Source of the DNA: Subtercola boreus | Lineage (GTDB): Bacteria; Actinomycetota; Actinomycetes; Actinomycetales; Microbacteriaceae | DNA: 64,000 bases | Assembly (NCBI RefSeq): GCF_003399645.1 | Contig: NZ_NBXD01000026.1 | Coordinates: 1-64,000 of the forward strand | Reading direction: 5' to 3' | Part shown: positions 1-8,763 of the stretch, one piece after another | Layout of the letters: the number at the start of each line of letters is the position of its first letter | How positions within the stretch are numbered: position 1 is the stretch's first letter | The notes under the pieces: model-generated | What the model was told of the DNA's origin: nothing | Database searches by the model: none | Seen by the model: the letters and a program-made list of their open reading frames with translations, nothing else | Translations under genes and position numbers: made by a program

Positions 1-357
1 CCGCTCATCACGAACAAGACGTACCTGGAGGCCGCCGCCGGCATCCTCGCCGTCGAGGCGTACCACGCGGGCATCATCCGCACGAGCCTCTACGCCAAGG
101 GACTCGCCGACGCCGCGAACGCCATCTCCGACGCACGCGACAGCCTCGACGGACCCACCGACGACGACCAGGGAATCACCGACAAGGCCGCCGGTGGCGC
201 GCTGAACCTCGTTCCGACCGACGCGAACGCCATCGCCTTCAGCCGTACCCCCGGCCAGGTGCTGAACGTCGTCTACCTGAACAACAAGGCCGTCACCAAG
301 GGCGGGTTCTTCCCGGCCGGCGTCAACGGCGCCGTCAACACCAGCGCCGCAAACTAG
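1..357 (+). CDS. Ferritin-like domain protein, C-terminal fragment (5' end outside window)
   Basis: The reading frame is open from base 1 to a TAG stop and encodes the last 118 residues of a ferritin-like (Ferritin_2-type) exoprotein. It is base-for-base identical to 16966-17322, the 3' end of the complete gene at 16384. Identity includes the stop codon and ends immediately after it. By analogy with the complete copy, the missing N-terminus should carry a Tat signal and the first metal-ligand helices. The function of such secreted ferritin-like proteins is not established; iron or redox handling at the cell surface is a guess. An assembly artefact at a contig end is possible because the window opens inside the repeat. 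Confidence 0.85.
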   Translation, partial: PLITNKTYLEAAAGILAVEAYHAGIIRTSLYAKGLADAANAISDARDSLDGPTDDDQGITDKAAGGALNLVPTDANAIAFSRTPGQVLNVVYLNNKAVTKGGFFPAGVNGAVNTSAAN

Positions 358-370
358 CTCCACCCAGCCT

Positions 371-410
371 GGCGGGCCGGTTCGATTCGCAGTGGTCGAA
401 CCAGCCCGCC
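371..410 (+). terminator. Inverted repeat after the ferritin-like gene
   Basis: GGCGGGC-c-GGTTCGA pairs with TCGAACC-a-GCCCGCC around a 10-base loop, giving 14 paired bases with one internal mismatch. It begins 13 bases after the TAG stop and lacks a strong T-run, as is common for terminators in high-GC actinobacteria. Confidence 0.65.
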
Positions 411-468
411 ATTCTGCTCTCCACCCCCGTACAACCCCTTCGCCCGACACGAGAAACACTGTGAAACC

Positions 469-801
469 ATGTTCGGTCTGACGTTCGAAAAGCTCATCCT
501 CATCGCCGTCATCGCGGCGTTCATCATCGGGCCGACGAAACTCCCGCTCTACGCCACCAAACTCGGCCAGTTCGTGCAGCAGCTTCGCGGCTACACCCAG
601 ACGGCCAAAGACCGCGTCAAGCAGGAGATGGGACCCGAGTTCGACGACGTCGAGTGGAAGAAGCTCGACCCCCGCCAGTACGACCCCCGCCGCATCATCC
701 GCGATGCCCTTCTTGAAGACAGCACTCCCGAGGCGATCAAGACGGCGTCGACGAAGTCGCCCGTGGCGGAATCAGCAGAGCCGGCCGCTAGGCCCGAATG
801 A
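469..801 (+). CDS. tatB: Twin-arginine translocase subunit TatB-like
   Basis: 110 residues. A short N-terminal segment (MFGLTFEKLILIAVIAAFII) forms the single membrane helix, followed by the Gly-Pro hinge (residues 21-22), an amphipathic helix and a charged, disordered tail ending in an Ala/Pro/Glu-rich stretch. That is the TatA/TatB architecture. Starting with MFG and having a long soluble tail favours TatB. TatB works with TatC as the receptor for folded proteins carrying RR signal peptides. It follows a gene whose full copy carries such a signal, and the beta-helix protein at 14650 also has an RR-containing leader. Its end overlaps the convergent polymerase gene by 14 bases. TatA cannot be fully excluded. 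Confidence 0.8.
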   Translation: MFGLTFEKLILIAVIAAFIIGPTKLPLYATKLGQFVQQLRGYTQTAKDRVKQEMGPEFDDVEWKKLDPRQYDPRRIIRDALLEDSTPEAIKTASTKSPVAESAEPAARPE

Positions 802-2272
802 GCGCCGGGGCACGCTTCCCGGCCGCCAGTGGCGCCCGTTCCGGCACCCACGCCTTCGTCATCGCCAGGTAGATCCCGGTCGCGAGGAGCGTCGTCGCGA
901 TCGTGAGCGATCCGCCCTGGTAGGCATCGCCCCTAATGAGCGAGAACAGGATCGGGGTCAGGCAGATCGAGATGGTCAGGCCCAGCACTCCCCGCTCGCG
1001 CAGGCGGCCCCGCGACAGCGCGGAGGCGAGTACCGCCATCAGGGCGCCGGCGATGCCCACACCGAGGTGACCGAAGTTGCCATACGCCTCACCGACGGCC
1101 GAGAGACTCGTCTCGACTTTGGTCGTGCCGTAGAACCGGGGGACGTAGTTGCTGGTGAACCAGGTATTGCCGCCGCCGCTGGGCTTGTTCTCCCAGAATG
1201 CGCGCGGCACGAACCAGGCGGGCACCGCCGCGTAGGTGGCACCGCGCTGGAACTCGAAGTCGCCGTCCTGCGCCACGACTTCGTTCAGCCGGATGAGGCT
1301 GTCGAAGGGCCTGGTCTCTGCACCGCTGGTGAGCTGGTCGAGCAGAACACCCACCGGGTCGCTGGCCAGCTGGTTGAGAGAACGACCCTGGTCGAAGTTC
1401 GCGTTGCGCACGACGATGCTGTACGAGATCGCGACGATCACGAGGGCGAGCCCCAGCGCGGCGATCGTGCGCAGCTTGAAGGGCTTCGGGCCGAGCTGCT
1501 TCAGCAGCACCAGCGGCAGCACGACGCCGACGACGAGCGGGCCACGCCCACCTGCCGCGAAACCGCAGAGAACGAGACTGCCGAGCCCCACGATGTTCAC
1601 CCAGTTGTTCCAGACGGGCAGCTTTGCGAGCCTGCGGTGAACCACGTTCGCCACCAGGGCGACCTGCACCGGCACGTAGCCCAGTACCAGGAACGATTTG
1701 CCCGAGAGGAAGTCGCTCCTGTTCGCGAGGCCATTGAAATAGGCGGACGGCCCGCCGGAGCTGACGACGAGGTACCCCAGCGCTCCGACCGCGATGGCGG
1801 AGGCGACGATCACCACTGCCTGGAGCCCGGTGGAGTTCACGACGCGACGCCGCTTCTCCTGCACGAAGTCGGGGAACGTCGTGCGATCCCGGGCCATCGT
1901 GATGATGTAGTACACGAGAAAGAAGGCGCAGAAGAAGATCAGGCACTCGACCAGCGCCGCGCTGCCGGCGAGGATCAGCGTCGGCGTGAAGTCGCGCGAG
2001 TCGGCGATGGCGCCGGGGCTCGTGACCCGGTTCCACATGATCGTCAGCGGCCGCAGCACGAAGAGCAGCAGCCCGGTGATGGCGACGACGGCGCCCGGGG
2101 TCAGGGGGTCGCGGAACACGACCAGTTCGCGCACCAGGGCACCGAGCAGCACGATGGCCAGCAGCGCGATCATGGTCGGATACGACACCGTCTGGTTGAA
2201 CAGCGAGACCACCCCGAGCGAGACGAGGATGGCCGCGACGGAGCCAGCAGCGAAGATCAGAAGCGATCTCAT
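788..2272 (-). CDS. O-antigen/exopolysaccharide polymerase-like membrane protein (Wzy type)
   Basis: 494 residues with about ten to twelve hydrophobic helices, a GGRGP motif at the end of a central helix, and a large extracytoplasmic loop near residues 310-420 containing the pattern P-x-x-F-W-x-N-K-P. This loop pattern is typical of oligosaccharide repeat-unit polymerases, which join lipid-linked repeat units outside the membrane. The start is the ATG that overlaps the stop of the pyruvyltransferase as ATGA; upstream codons in this frame only shadow that gene. It is the last gene of the polysaccharide operon. Sequence conservation in this family is low, so the call rests on topology, motifs and context. 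Confidence 0.72.
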   Translation of the reverse strand: MRSLLIFAAGSVAAILVSLGVVSLFNQTVSYPTMIALLAIVLLGALVRELVVFRDPLTPGAVVAITGLLLFVLRPLTIMWNRVTSPGAIADSRDFTPTLILAGSAALVECLIFFCAFFLVYYIITMARDRTTFPDFVQEKRRRVVNSTGLQAVVIVASAIAVGALGYLVVSSGGPSAYFNGLANRSDFLSGKSFLVLGYVPVQVALVANVVHRRLAKLPVWNNWVNIVGLGSLVLCGFAAGGRGPLVVGVVLPLVLLKQLGPKPFKLRTIAALGLALVIVAISYSIVVRNANFDQGRSLNQLASDPVGVLLDQLTSGAETRPFDSLIRLNEVVAQDGDFEFQRGATYAAVPAWFVPRAFWENKPSGGGNTWFTSNYVPRFYGTTKVETSLSAVGEAYGNFGHLGVGIAGALMAVLASALSRGRLRERGVLGLTISICLTPILFSLIRGDAYQGGSLTIATTLLATGIYLAMTKAWVPERAPLAAGKRAPALIRA

Positions 2273-3291
2273 CGTGAACCTCCCAGGAATGCCAGCATTC
2301 GCGTCTCGGCCGCCGTCAGGTCTCTGACCGCAGCTTCTACGGCGGCCCCGTCGACGCGCCCCCGCTTCGCGGTCGCTTCCTCGATCGTAGCCGCCGTTTC
2401 GACATGGAAGTCGGCTGCGAAGGCATCGACTTTCGCGAACCCGGCGATGGCCACCACGGGCACCCCGGTGAGAACGCCCATGTACATGGCGTGCATCCGG
2501 GAGGCGATGACGACGTCGGCTGAGGCGATGGTCTGGGAGACAGTGCGCCACGACTGGCTGCGCCCGGCGTATCCGAGGGCTGTGGCGACCTCGGGAGCGA
2601 GGCTGCCGCCGTCGGAATCATCGCCCTGGTCCATCGAGACGAAGTGCACGGCGCCCCACTGCTGCCTGAGCGCCTCGACCTGCCCGAGCGTCAGCGCCCC
2701 GGCTTCGCGGCGGTTCAGCGCGAGCAGCACTCCGGTTCGAACGACGGATGCTCGATCATCCGCCCCCCGGGGGCTGTAGTCGAACAGGCTCACGTCGCCC
2801 GAAAGCCCGGGCGTGCCCGGCATGAGCGCGGCGGCGCGCGCCTGAGAGGCGGAGTCGCGAACCCAGACCCGCGCGAGGCGGAGGGTTGCACCGATGGCCA
2901 AGCGCATCCGTCGCCGGCGCACCGGGTCGACCCCGACGCCGAAGATGACGAACCTCTTGCCCGACGCGCGCGCGATCAGGCCGGCCGAGAGACAGAGCCG
3001 CGGGAGCCCGGCGAACGGGCGCGTCGGCTGGTCGTCCTGCAGCAGCGTGCCGCCGCCGAGTACTACCGCATCGACGCCGCGGATGAGGCTGGCGAGACCC
3101 TTCACACCCGAGACCCGCATGCGCGTCTCCTCGGAGCCGACCCGAACGGCCGACCCGAAGTCGGCGATGACCACGTCGTTGTCGGCGTGGCGAAGGGCTC
3201 GAGACAGGGCATCCGTGAGAAAGGCGTCGCCGATGTTCTGCGGGTGACCCGACACAGTCGTGCGGTCTGCAGAGATGATGAGGATTCTCAA
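2269..3291 (-). CDS. Polysaccharide pyruvyl transferase family protein
   Basis: 340 residues. The PF04230-type fold is shown by an N-terminal N-I-G-D (residues 19-22), GGGTLLQDD near 79-87, and S-R-M-H-A near 264-268 followed by the conserved G-V-P-V stretch. Members such as CsaB and WcaK move a pyruvyl ketal from phosphoenolpyruvate onto sugar residues of cell-wall or capsular polymers. Here it probably decorates the repeat unit made by this operon. It starts with TTG; the start overlaps the flippase stop by four bases (TTGA), and its stop overlaps the polymerase start (ATGA), so the order is translationally coupled. Confidence 0.82.
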   Translation of the reverse strand: MRILIISADRTTVSGHPQNIGDAFLTDALSRALRHADNDVVIADFGSAVRVGSEETRMRVSGVKGLASLIRGVDAVVLGGGTLLQDDQPTRPFAGLPRLCLSAGLIARASGKRFVIFGVGVDPVRRRRMRLAIGATLRLARVWVRDSASQARAAALMPGTPGLSGDVSLFDYSPRGADDRASVVRTGVLLALNRREAGALTLGQVEALRQQWGAVHFVSMDQGDDSDGGSLAPEVATALGYAGRSQSWRTVSQTIASADVVIASRMHAMYMGVLTGVPVVAIAGFAKVDAFAADFHVETAATIEEATAKRGRVDGAAVEAAVRDLTAAETRMLAFLGGSR

Positions 3292-4475
3292 CGGTTGACG
3301 TCTTTTCTGGACCGGGCCCGGATGAGCAGCGAAAGGGTGAGGGCGAGGGTGAGCTCGCTGAGCAGCGTGACCCCGGCAAGGGCGGTGTCACCGAACAGGA
3401 TGCACGCCAGCACCGTGAGCGTCACGGCGATGATGCCCACCGTGATGGTCGCGATCAACCGCTGGCGGATGTAACCCTTGCCCATCGAGTAGGCAACGAG
3501 GGCGTAGTTGCCGAACTTCGGCCCCATCGACAGCACGATGAGCACGAAGATGACGCTGTCGAACGACTCGCTGCCGAGAACGGCCCTGACGAGGTTCTGA
3601 CTGACGATGAGCACCAGGGCGCAGGCCAGCCCGAGCCCCACGAAGATGAGCCAGTACCGCACGAACGAATGGCTGAGGGTGCGGATGCGCGGAATGAGCT
3701 GCTGCGAGATGGTGGCGGGGATGACCTCCAGCGGCTGTGCGACGCGATACGCCACGGCGAGCGGCGCGATCGCGTCCACGCCCAGCAGCGCGGTGCCGAT
3801 CACGAGCGGTGCCTGCGAGTAGAGCGCGCTGAGCGACCCGGAGAGCCCGAACTCCGCGATGGAGCGGAACACCCGTTCCGGCTCCACGTCGACCGGAACG
3901 ATGGCCCGTCGATTCGCCACATACGTCGCGAGCACCACGATGAGCGAGGGAACGGCCATCAGCGCCAGCAGCTCCACCCGGTGGAACACCACGGCAAGCA
4001 CCAGCACCGGCGTCTTGGCGAGCACCAGGGCGAGGTCTGGGATGGCGTAGCTCGCATCCCGACGGTAGACGAGCTGGGGCGCCCGCGTCGTACGGGTGAC
4101 ACTGTCGCAGATCTGGCTCACCCCGAGACCGGCGAGCACCAGCACTACGGCGGTGGTGGTGGCCGACCCGGAGGAGAGGAGCGTGATCGCGACCGCTGCG
4201 AGCGCTCCGAGCGTCGAGAGCACCACGTGCACTCCCGTCGCCTGCGAATGCACCACGCGGCCGAGCTGGTGGCGGGGCACCGAAAGCAGGTAACTGGATG
4301 CGCCGGAGTCGGTGAAGATGGCGAACGAACTGAGCAGCGCGAACCCGGCGACGAGGGTGCTCTGCTCAGACCCCGCGCTGAGGGCGAGCAGCACCACCAG
4401 CACGACGAGCTGGACGACCCGTGTGAGTCCCGCCGCTCCGACGGGGAGGAGCAGCTTCAGGCGACCGAGGTTCAC
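3288..4475 (-). CDS. Polysaccharide flippase-like membrane protein (Wzx/MATE-type)
   Basis: 395 residues, hydrophobic through most of its length, about twelve predicted helices arranged as in Wzx/RfbX lipid-linked oligosaccharide flippases. It would turn undecaprenyl-linked repeat units across the membrane before the polymerase acts. The start is GTG, overlapping the upstream glycosyltransferase stop by four bases (GTGA); the longer in-frame extension upstream has the residue bias of an antisense shadow and is not credible. No motif proves the substrate; the role is inferred from topology and from its place between the transferases and the polymerase. Confidence 0.78.
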   Translation of the reverse strand: MNLGRLKLLLPVGAAGLTRVVQLVVLVVLLALSAGSEQSTLVAGFALLSSFAIFTDSGASSYLLSVPRHQLGRVVHSQATGVHVVLSTLGALAAVAITLLSSGSATTTAVVLVLAGLGVSQICDSVTRTTRAPQLVYRRDASYAIPDLALVLAKTPVLVLAVVFHRVELLALMAVPSLIVVLATYVANRRAIVPVDVEPERVFRSIAEFGLSGSLSALYSQAPLVIGTALLGVDAIAPLAVAYRVAQPLEVIPATISQQLIPRIRTLSHSFVRYWLIFVGLGLACALVLIVSQNLVRAVLGSESFDSVIFVLIVLSMGPKFGNYALVAYSMGKGYIRQRLIATITVGIIAVTLTVLACILFGDTALAGVTLLSELTLALTLSLLIRARSRKDVNR

Positions 4476-5527
4476 CGTTCGGCAACCCGGCGGCAGGCCT
4501 GGGCGATGGTTCTGGCGCTGGTGTTCCAGTCGAAACGGGCGCGGATGTCTGCCGCGAAGGCCCGGCCGTCCGACGCGTCGGTGGTCACCAGCTCTGTCAG
4601 GGCCCGGGTGATCGCGGGTTCGGAGGTCGGATCGAAGTAGGCGACGTTCTCGCCCGCGATCCAGTGGAAGATCTCGATGTCGGAGACCGCCAGGCGCGCG
4701 CCCGACACTGCCGCCTCCACCATCGGCAGCCCGAACCCCTCGGCGAGGCTGGGAAAGACGACCCCGCGAGCCGAGCGGTACAGCACCGCGAGCTCGGCGT
4801 CGTCGACGTAGCCGGCGAGCACGACCTCGGCGGGCCAGCTGATACCGACCGAGGCGAACACCGTGGCGTTCACCCCGCCCACCACGACCAGCGGAAAACG
4901 GGCGCGGAGGTGCGGGTCGATCGCCGAGTAGGCCCGCGAAAGCCGCTCGAGGTTCTTGCGGGGGTCGAGGTTGCCGACGACGAGCAGGTACGAGTCGCCC
5001 TGTACGCCGAGGCGCTCGAGCACCGGTGGCACGTCTGCGGCGTTCTTCTCCGCCGCATCGAGGAACAGCGTGCTGGGGGCGTTCGGCGCCACCACGATCG
5101 GGGCCTTCGTCAGTGCGGCGGCCGCGACCTGCCTGGCGACCGGCTCGCTGACCGCCACCACGGCCTTCGCCGTGCGCAGTTGTGCGCGCAACAGCGGCGC
5201 GTGCGAGAGAACGTAGGCCTTCGAATACCACTCCGGGTTGGTCAGCACGAAGATGTCGTGCACCACCACCACGTGCCGCGGATGCACGAGGGGCCCGCGA
5301 CTCGTCAGGGTCAGCAGCACGTTCCGAGCCGTCGAGAACGGCAGGATGCCCATGACCCACGCCCACGTGCGCAGTCCCCGCGCGGCGAACCAGGGGCCGG
5401 GTTCGACCTCGGTGGCCGAGGCAGAGTCCGCGACGCGGTCGGCGATCTCCCGCGCATAGCGCTGCTGCCCGCTGATCGGCTGCGGCCGGAACGAGCCGTT
5501 GACCGTGATGCGCCGTGACCCGGCCAT
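4472..5527 (-). CDS. Glycosyltransferase, GT4-like
   Basis: 351 residues, GT-B fold. The nucleotide-sugar half shows G-N-L-D-P-R-K-N near residue 185 and E-G-F-G-L-P-M-V-E at 263-271, the E-x7-E motif of retaining GT4 enzymes. The N-terminal part contains the acceptor-side segment with V-H-D. It adds one sugar to the lipid-linked repeat unit at the cytoplasmic face. Donor and linkage cannot be read from sequence. The ATG shares one base with the preceding stop (TGATG), indicating reinitiation coupling. Confidence 0.85.
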   Translation of the reverse strand: MAGSRRITVNGSFRPQPISGQQRYAREIADRVADSASATEVEPGPWFAARGLRTWAWVMGILPFSTARNVLLTLTSRGPLVHPRHVVVVHDIFVLTNPEWYSKAYVLSHAPLLRAQLRTAKAVVAVSEPVARQVAAAALTKAPIVVAPNAPSTLFLDAAEKNAADVPPVLERLGVQGDSYLLVVGNLDPRKNLERLSRAYSAIDPHLRARFPLVVVGGVNATVFASVGISWPAEVVLAGYVDDAELAVLYRSARGVVFPSLAEGFGLPMVEAAVSGARLAVSDIEIFHWIAGENVAYFDPTSEPAITRALTELVTTDASDGRAFAADIRARFDWNTSARTIAQACRRVAER

Positions 5528-6636
5528 CAGGGCTGGTCGATCCAGGAGAGGTAGTTCTCGCGGAAGTGGCTCGCGTCGAAGTCCCAGGCGCGCTTCACCG
5601 CATCTCCGGCGTCGAGCAGAGACGCGCGCGAGACCGCTTCGCCGAGCGCCGCACCCGACCAGCTCTCCACGTGCATCCCGGTCAGGCCGTCGATGACCGA
5701 CTCCGTCGCCCCACCCGTCGATCCGACGAGCACCCGGGCGCCGGCCGCCATCGCCTCGACCGGCATGATGCCGAAGTCTTCGACGGCCGGAAAGACGTAG
5801 ACCGTCGCCGCCTGGTAGAGCGCATAGAGCAACGCGTCGGAGGGCCGGCCGACGAAGATCACCGGAACCGTGGCGGTGGCAGCGAGTGCCTCGAGGTTCT
5901 GGCGCTCGGGCCCGTCACCGGCGAGCACCACGGGCAGCCCGGCCGCCTCACCCGTCGCGATCACCACATCGAGCTCTTTGTACGGCACGAAACGGGAGGC
6001 ACCGAAGACGAAGTCGGCGGGCAGGCTCTCGAACACACGCAGGTCTTCACCGCCCAGTTGGGACCGCCAGTCCGAGTGCGCGGCGATGCGCGCCACGTTC
6101 ACCGGCGGATAGATCACGATCGAGTCCCTGTCCCACGTGTTGGCGATGCGGGTGCGCACGAACTCACTGTTGGCGGCGAGCGCGGTGGCATGCCGGGCGG
6201 CCCGCCGGTCGTAGGGCTTCAGCACGGCGGCCGCAGCGCGAACGAGCGGGTTCGACCCGCGCTTGTCGAGCTCCGGGGTCCAGACATAACGGGCCGGGGT
6301 GTGCACGTAGACATACGTTCTGTCGGCGCGGCGCTGGGGCGACGACCCGCCGACCTGGTGAGCGAACAGGTGAGAGCTCACCAGGGCCCGGTCGTAGCCG
6401 GAGGTGTCTGTGCGGGCCCAGGTCGTCGGCATCACGGGCAGCGCGAGGATCTTCGAGCGACGAAGCGGGGTGCGTGCGATCCAGCTCTCCCGGAGGTTGC
6501 GGCCGGCGTAGCGTTCCTCGTCGTCTTTCCAGAGGCTCAGGATGTCGGCGCCCGGCAGCGCGTCGACGATCGCGTCGAGAACCACCTCCGAGCCTCCCGA
6601 CTTCTCTATCCACTCATGAACGATGAGATCCCGCAT
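5527..6636 (-). CDS. Glycosyltransferase, GT4-like
   Basis: 369 residues. It begins MRDLIVHEW and contains a G-G-S-E stretch typical of the acceptor domain, then Y-x-H-T-P-x-R-Y, G-A-S-R-F-V-P-Y-K near 240 and E-D-F-G-I-M-P-V-E at 286-294 (the E-x7-E motif). This is probably the second cytoplasmic glycosyltransferase of the repeat-unit pathway. The start is the ATG sharing one base with the stop of the priming enzyme (TGATG); a longer upstream extension only overlaps that gene and is rejected. Confidence 0.85.
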   Translation of the reverse strand: MRDLIVHEWIEKSGGSEVVLDAIVDALPGADILSLWKDDEERYAGRNLRESWIARTPLRRSKILALPVMPTTWARTDTSGYDRALVSSHLFAHQVGGSSPQRRADRTYVYVHTPARYVWTPELDKRGSNPLVRAAAAVLKPYDRRAARHATALAANSEFVRTRIANTWDRDSIVIYPPVNVARIAAHSDWRSQLGGEDLRVFESLPADFVFGASRFVPYKELDVVIATGEAAGLPVVLAGDGPERQNLEALAATATVPVIFVGRPSDALLYALYQAATVYVFPAVEDFGIMPVEAMAAGARVLVGSTGGATESVIDGLTGMHVESWSGAALGEAVSRASLLDAGDAVKRAWDFDASHFRENYLSWIDQP

Positions 6637-8099
6637 CAGTGCGCCCCCTCCGGCATGACGACCTGTCGAACGGTTCGAAGCAGGATCGAGAGGTCGCCGA
6701 AGATCGACCAGTTCTCGACGTAGTACAGGTCGAGCCGGATGGCGTCCTCCCACGAGAGGTTCGAGCGACCGCTGACCTGCCACAGGCCGCTCATACCGGG
6801 CTTCAGCAACAGCCGCCGACGCGCGACGGAGTCGTACAGAGCCACCTCACCCTCGCGCTGGGGCCTCGGCCCGACCAGGCTCATCTCGCCGAGGAAGACG
6901 TTGATGAGCTGCGGAAACTCGTCGATCGAATACTTCCGCAGCACGCGGCCGACCCGGGTGACGCGCGGGTCGTCCTTCACCTTGAACAGCGGCACATCGC
7001 TGGTGCCCTGCTCCTGCAGCAATTGCTGCAGCTGAGCATCCGCCCCGTCACTCATCGAGCGGAACTTGATCATCGCGAACGGTTCGCCGTTCAGACCGAT
7101 ACGCTCCTGGCCGTAGAAGACCGGGCCGCGGCTGGTGAGCTTCACGAGCAGCCCCACCACCACGAAGGCCGGCAGCAGCACGATCAGCAGCAGGCTCGAC
7201 ACCACGATGTCGAACAGTCTCTTCACGATCCACTTGCCACCGTCGAAGCGGGGGATCTCCACGTGGATGAGCGGCAGACCCGCGACGGGCCGGGTGTGGA
7301 TGCGCGGGCCGCTGACCCCCGTGAGGCTCGGCGCCATCACCAGGTGGTGGCGGCCGGGCTCGAGGCTCCAGCCCAGCTCGCGCATCCCCTCGGGCGAGAG
7401 AACAGTGCTGTCGGTGACGACGAGGGTGTCGGCCTCCGTCGTCTCGAGCGAGACCAGCGCCGATTCGATGCCGCCGAGCACGGGGATGTCTGTACCCGAC
7501 ACGTGCGTGCTGGTCGTGCTCTCGACGAGGCAGGCTCCCACAATTCGGTACCCGGCCGACGGCGCGCGCAGCAGCTGCAGCGCGACATGGCTCGCCGTCT
7601 CATCGGACCCGACCAGGATGACACCCGACGACATCAGGCCCTTCTTGCGCTGGGACTGCAGCCACTCCCGGTGCAGCCACCGCGCCAGCACGAGAATGGC
7701 GGTTCCGACCGGCACGGTGAGGAGCAGGTAGCCACGCCCGAGGTCGGCCTTGAAGAACACGGCGAGAACGGCGACGACCCCGAAGAGGGCGATGCCGGCA
7801 TTGAACACGGCCTTGTACTCGGGCGCACCCGAGCCGATCAGCCGGGTCTCGCGCGTTCCGTAGAGCACGAGCAACACGAGCCACGCGATGACGATGAGCA
7901 CCGAGAGGATCGGGTAGGAGAGATCGGGGCCTTCGTAGAACCCGATCGGCGCCACCGAGGGCGCGGCCCAGCCGAACTGGATGAGCTGCGCCGCCACGAC
8001 GACGAGAATGACGAGGATCGTGTCTGTCACACGCAGCCGGGTGGCGTAGGTGCGCTGCCAGCGCGCCCGGGGGCCCCCCATACCCCTCGTCATGCTCAC
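6636..8099 (-). CDS. Polyprenyl glycosylphosphotransferase (priming enzyme, WbaP/WcaJ type)
   Basis: 487 residues. Several N-terminal membrane helices (about 20-130) and a nucleotide-binding-like middle domain precede the C-terminal bacterial sugar-transferase domain (about 290-487). That domain contains K-R-L-F-D-I, the P-V-F-Y-x-Q-E-R-I-G motif, F-R-S-M, D-E-F-P-Q-L and L-V-G-P-R-P. It transfers a hexose-1-phosphate from a UDP-sugar to undecaprenyl phosphate, the committed step of polymer synthesis. The GTG start overlaps the phosphatase stop as GTGA; an ATG two codons later is an alternative. Confidence 0.92.
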   Translation of the reverse strand: MSMTRGMGGPRARWQRTYATRLRVTDTILVILVVVAAQLIQFGWAAPSVAPIGFYEGPDLSYPILSVLIVIAWLVLLVLYGTRETRLIGSGAPEYKAVFNAGIALFGVVAVLAVFFKADLGRGYLLLTVPVGTAILVLARWLHREWLQSQRKKGLMSSGVILVGSDETASHVALQLLRAPSAGYRIVGACLVESTTSTHVSGTDIPVLGGIESALVSLETTEADTLVVTDSTVLSPEGMRELGWSLEPGRHHLVMAPSLTGVSGPRIHTRPVAGLPLIHVEIPRFDGGKWIVKRLFDIVVSSLLLIVLLPAFVVVGLLVKLTSRGPVFYGQERIGLNGEPFAMIKFRSMSDGADAQLQQLLQEQGTSDVPLFKVKDDPRVTRVGRVLRKYSIDEFPQLINVFLGEMSLVGPRPQREGEVALYDSVARRRLLLKPGMSGLWQVSGRSNLSWEDAIRLDLYYVENWSIFGDLSILLRTVRQVVMPEGAH

Positions 8100-8758
8100 C
8101 GGCGGGGCCCCACGATCTGCTCGAGGGCGGCCACGATGACCTTCGCGGCCTGCGTGATCTGTTGGGTCGACAGGTCGTAGCTCTGCTGAGACCTGCGGTA
8201 CGGATCGAGAACGTCGTCGAGCTCGGGCTCGCCGGGGCCGCCCACGACGCCCCGGAACAGCGCGGCGCGCTCGACGAGGTCACGCAGAAAGTCGGGTACC
8301 TCGGGAAGCGCCGGTTCCGAGGCGATCCGGTGCTCCTGCGAGGCAGCGTGCAGCAGCCGGGCGAATTCGATGAGGGTGAACGTGCGCGCCTGGGCTTTCG
8401 GCACCAACTGGGCGACGGAGCCGCGGTGCTCGCGCGCAAGCGCCAGCACGATGTCGGCATCCATCACCATCTCGGCGGTGAGCAACCGGGCACGGTGGGG
8501 CTCAGGATGCCCGCCCAGACCCTCAGAGAGCGCTGCGGCCTGGGCGGGCATCCCCTGCCCCACCAACGCGGCGGTACCTGCACTGTGCACGATGATCAGC
8601 TCCCCCAGCCCCACCTCGGCAATCTTCGCGGCGAACAGCTGTTCGGCCAACGGCGACCGGCAGACGTTGCCGGTGCAGACGAACAGGATGATGAACGGCT
8701 CAGACGAGGGTTTCCTTGTCTTGGCCTTCGCCCTGTCGCGCAAACTGAGTTCAGCCAC
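8096..8758 (-). CDS. Low-molecular-weight protein tyrosine phosphatase (Wzb-like)
   Basis: 220 residues. The catalytic P-loop C-T-G-N-V-C-R-S lies at residues 28-35 (nucleophile Cys28, Arg34) and the D-P acid loop is near residue 190 in V-L-D-P-Y. It is longer than the usual 150-160 residues because of an insertion before the acid loop. The gene lies five bases downstream of the tyrosine kinase gene and would dephosphorylate its C-terminal tyrosine cluster, cycling the chain-length machinery as Wzb does with Wzc. Confidence 0.88.
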   Translation of the reverse strand: MAELSLRDRAKAKTRKPSSEPFIILFVCTGNVCRSPLAEQLFAAKIAEVGLGELIIVHSAGTAALVGQGMPAQAAALSEGLGGHPEPHRARLLTAEMVMDADIVLALAREHRGSVAQLVPKAQARTFTLIEFARLLHAASQEHRIASEPALPEVPDFLRDLVERAALFRGVVGGPGEPELDDVLDPYRRSQQSYDLSTQQITQAAKVIVAALEQIVGPRR

Positions 8759-8763
8759 GAGAA

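Noticed and set aside
704-2779. A 691-codon plus-strand open frame opposite the polysaccharide polymerase and pyruvyltransferase genes
   Set aside because: Its residue make-up (Arg, Asp, Gly, His rich) is that of an antisense shadow in high-GC DNA, and it covers two well-supported genes.
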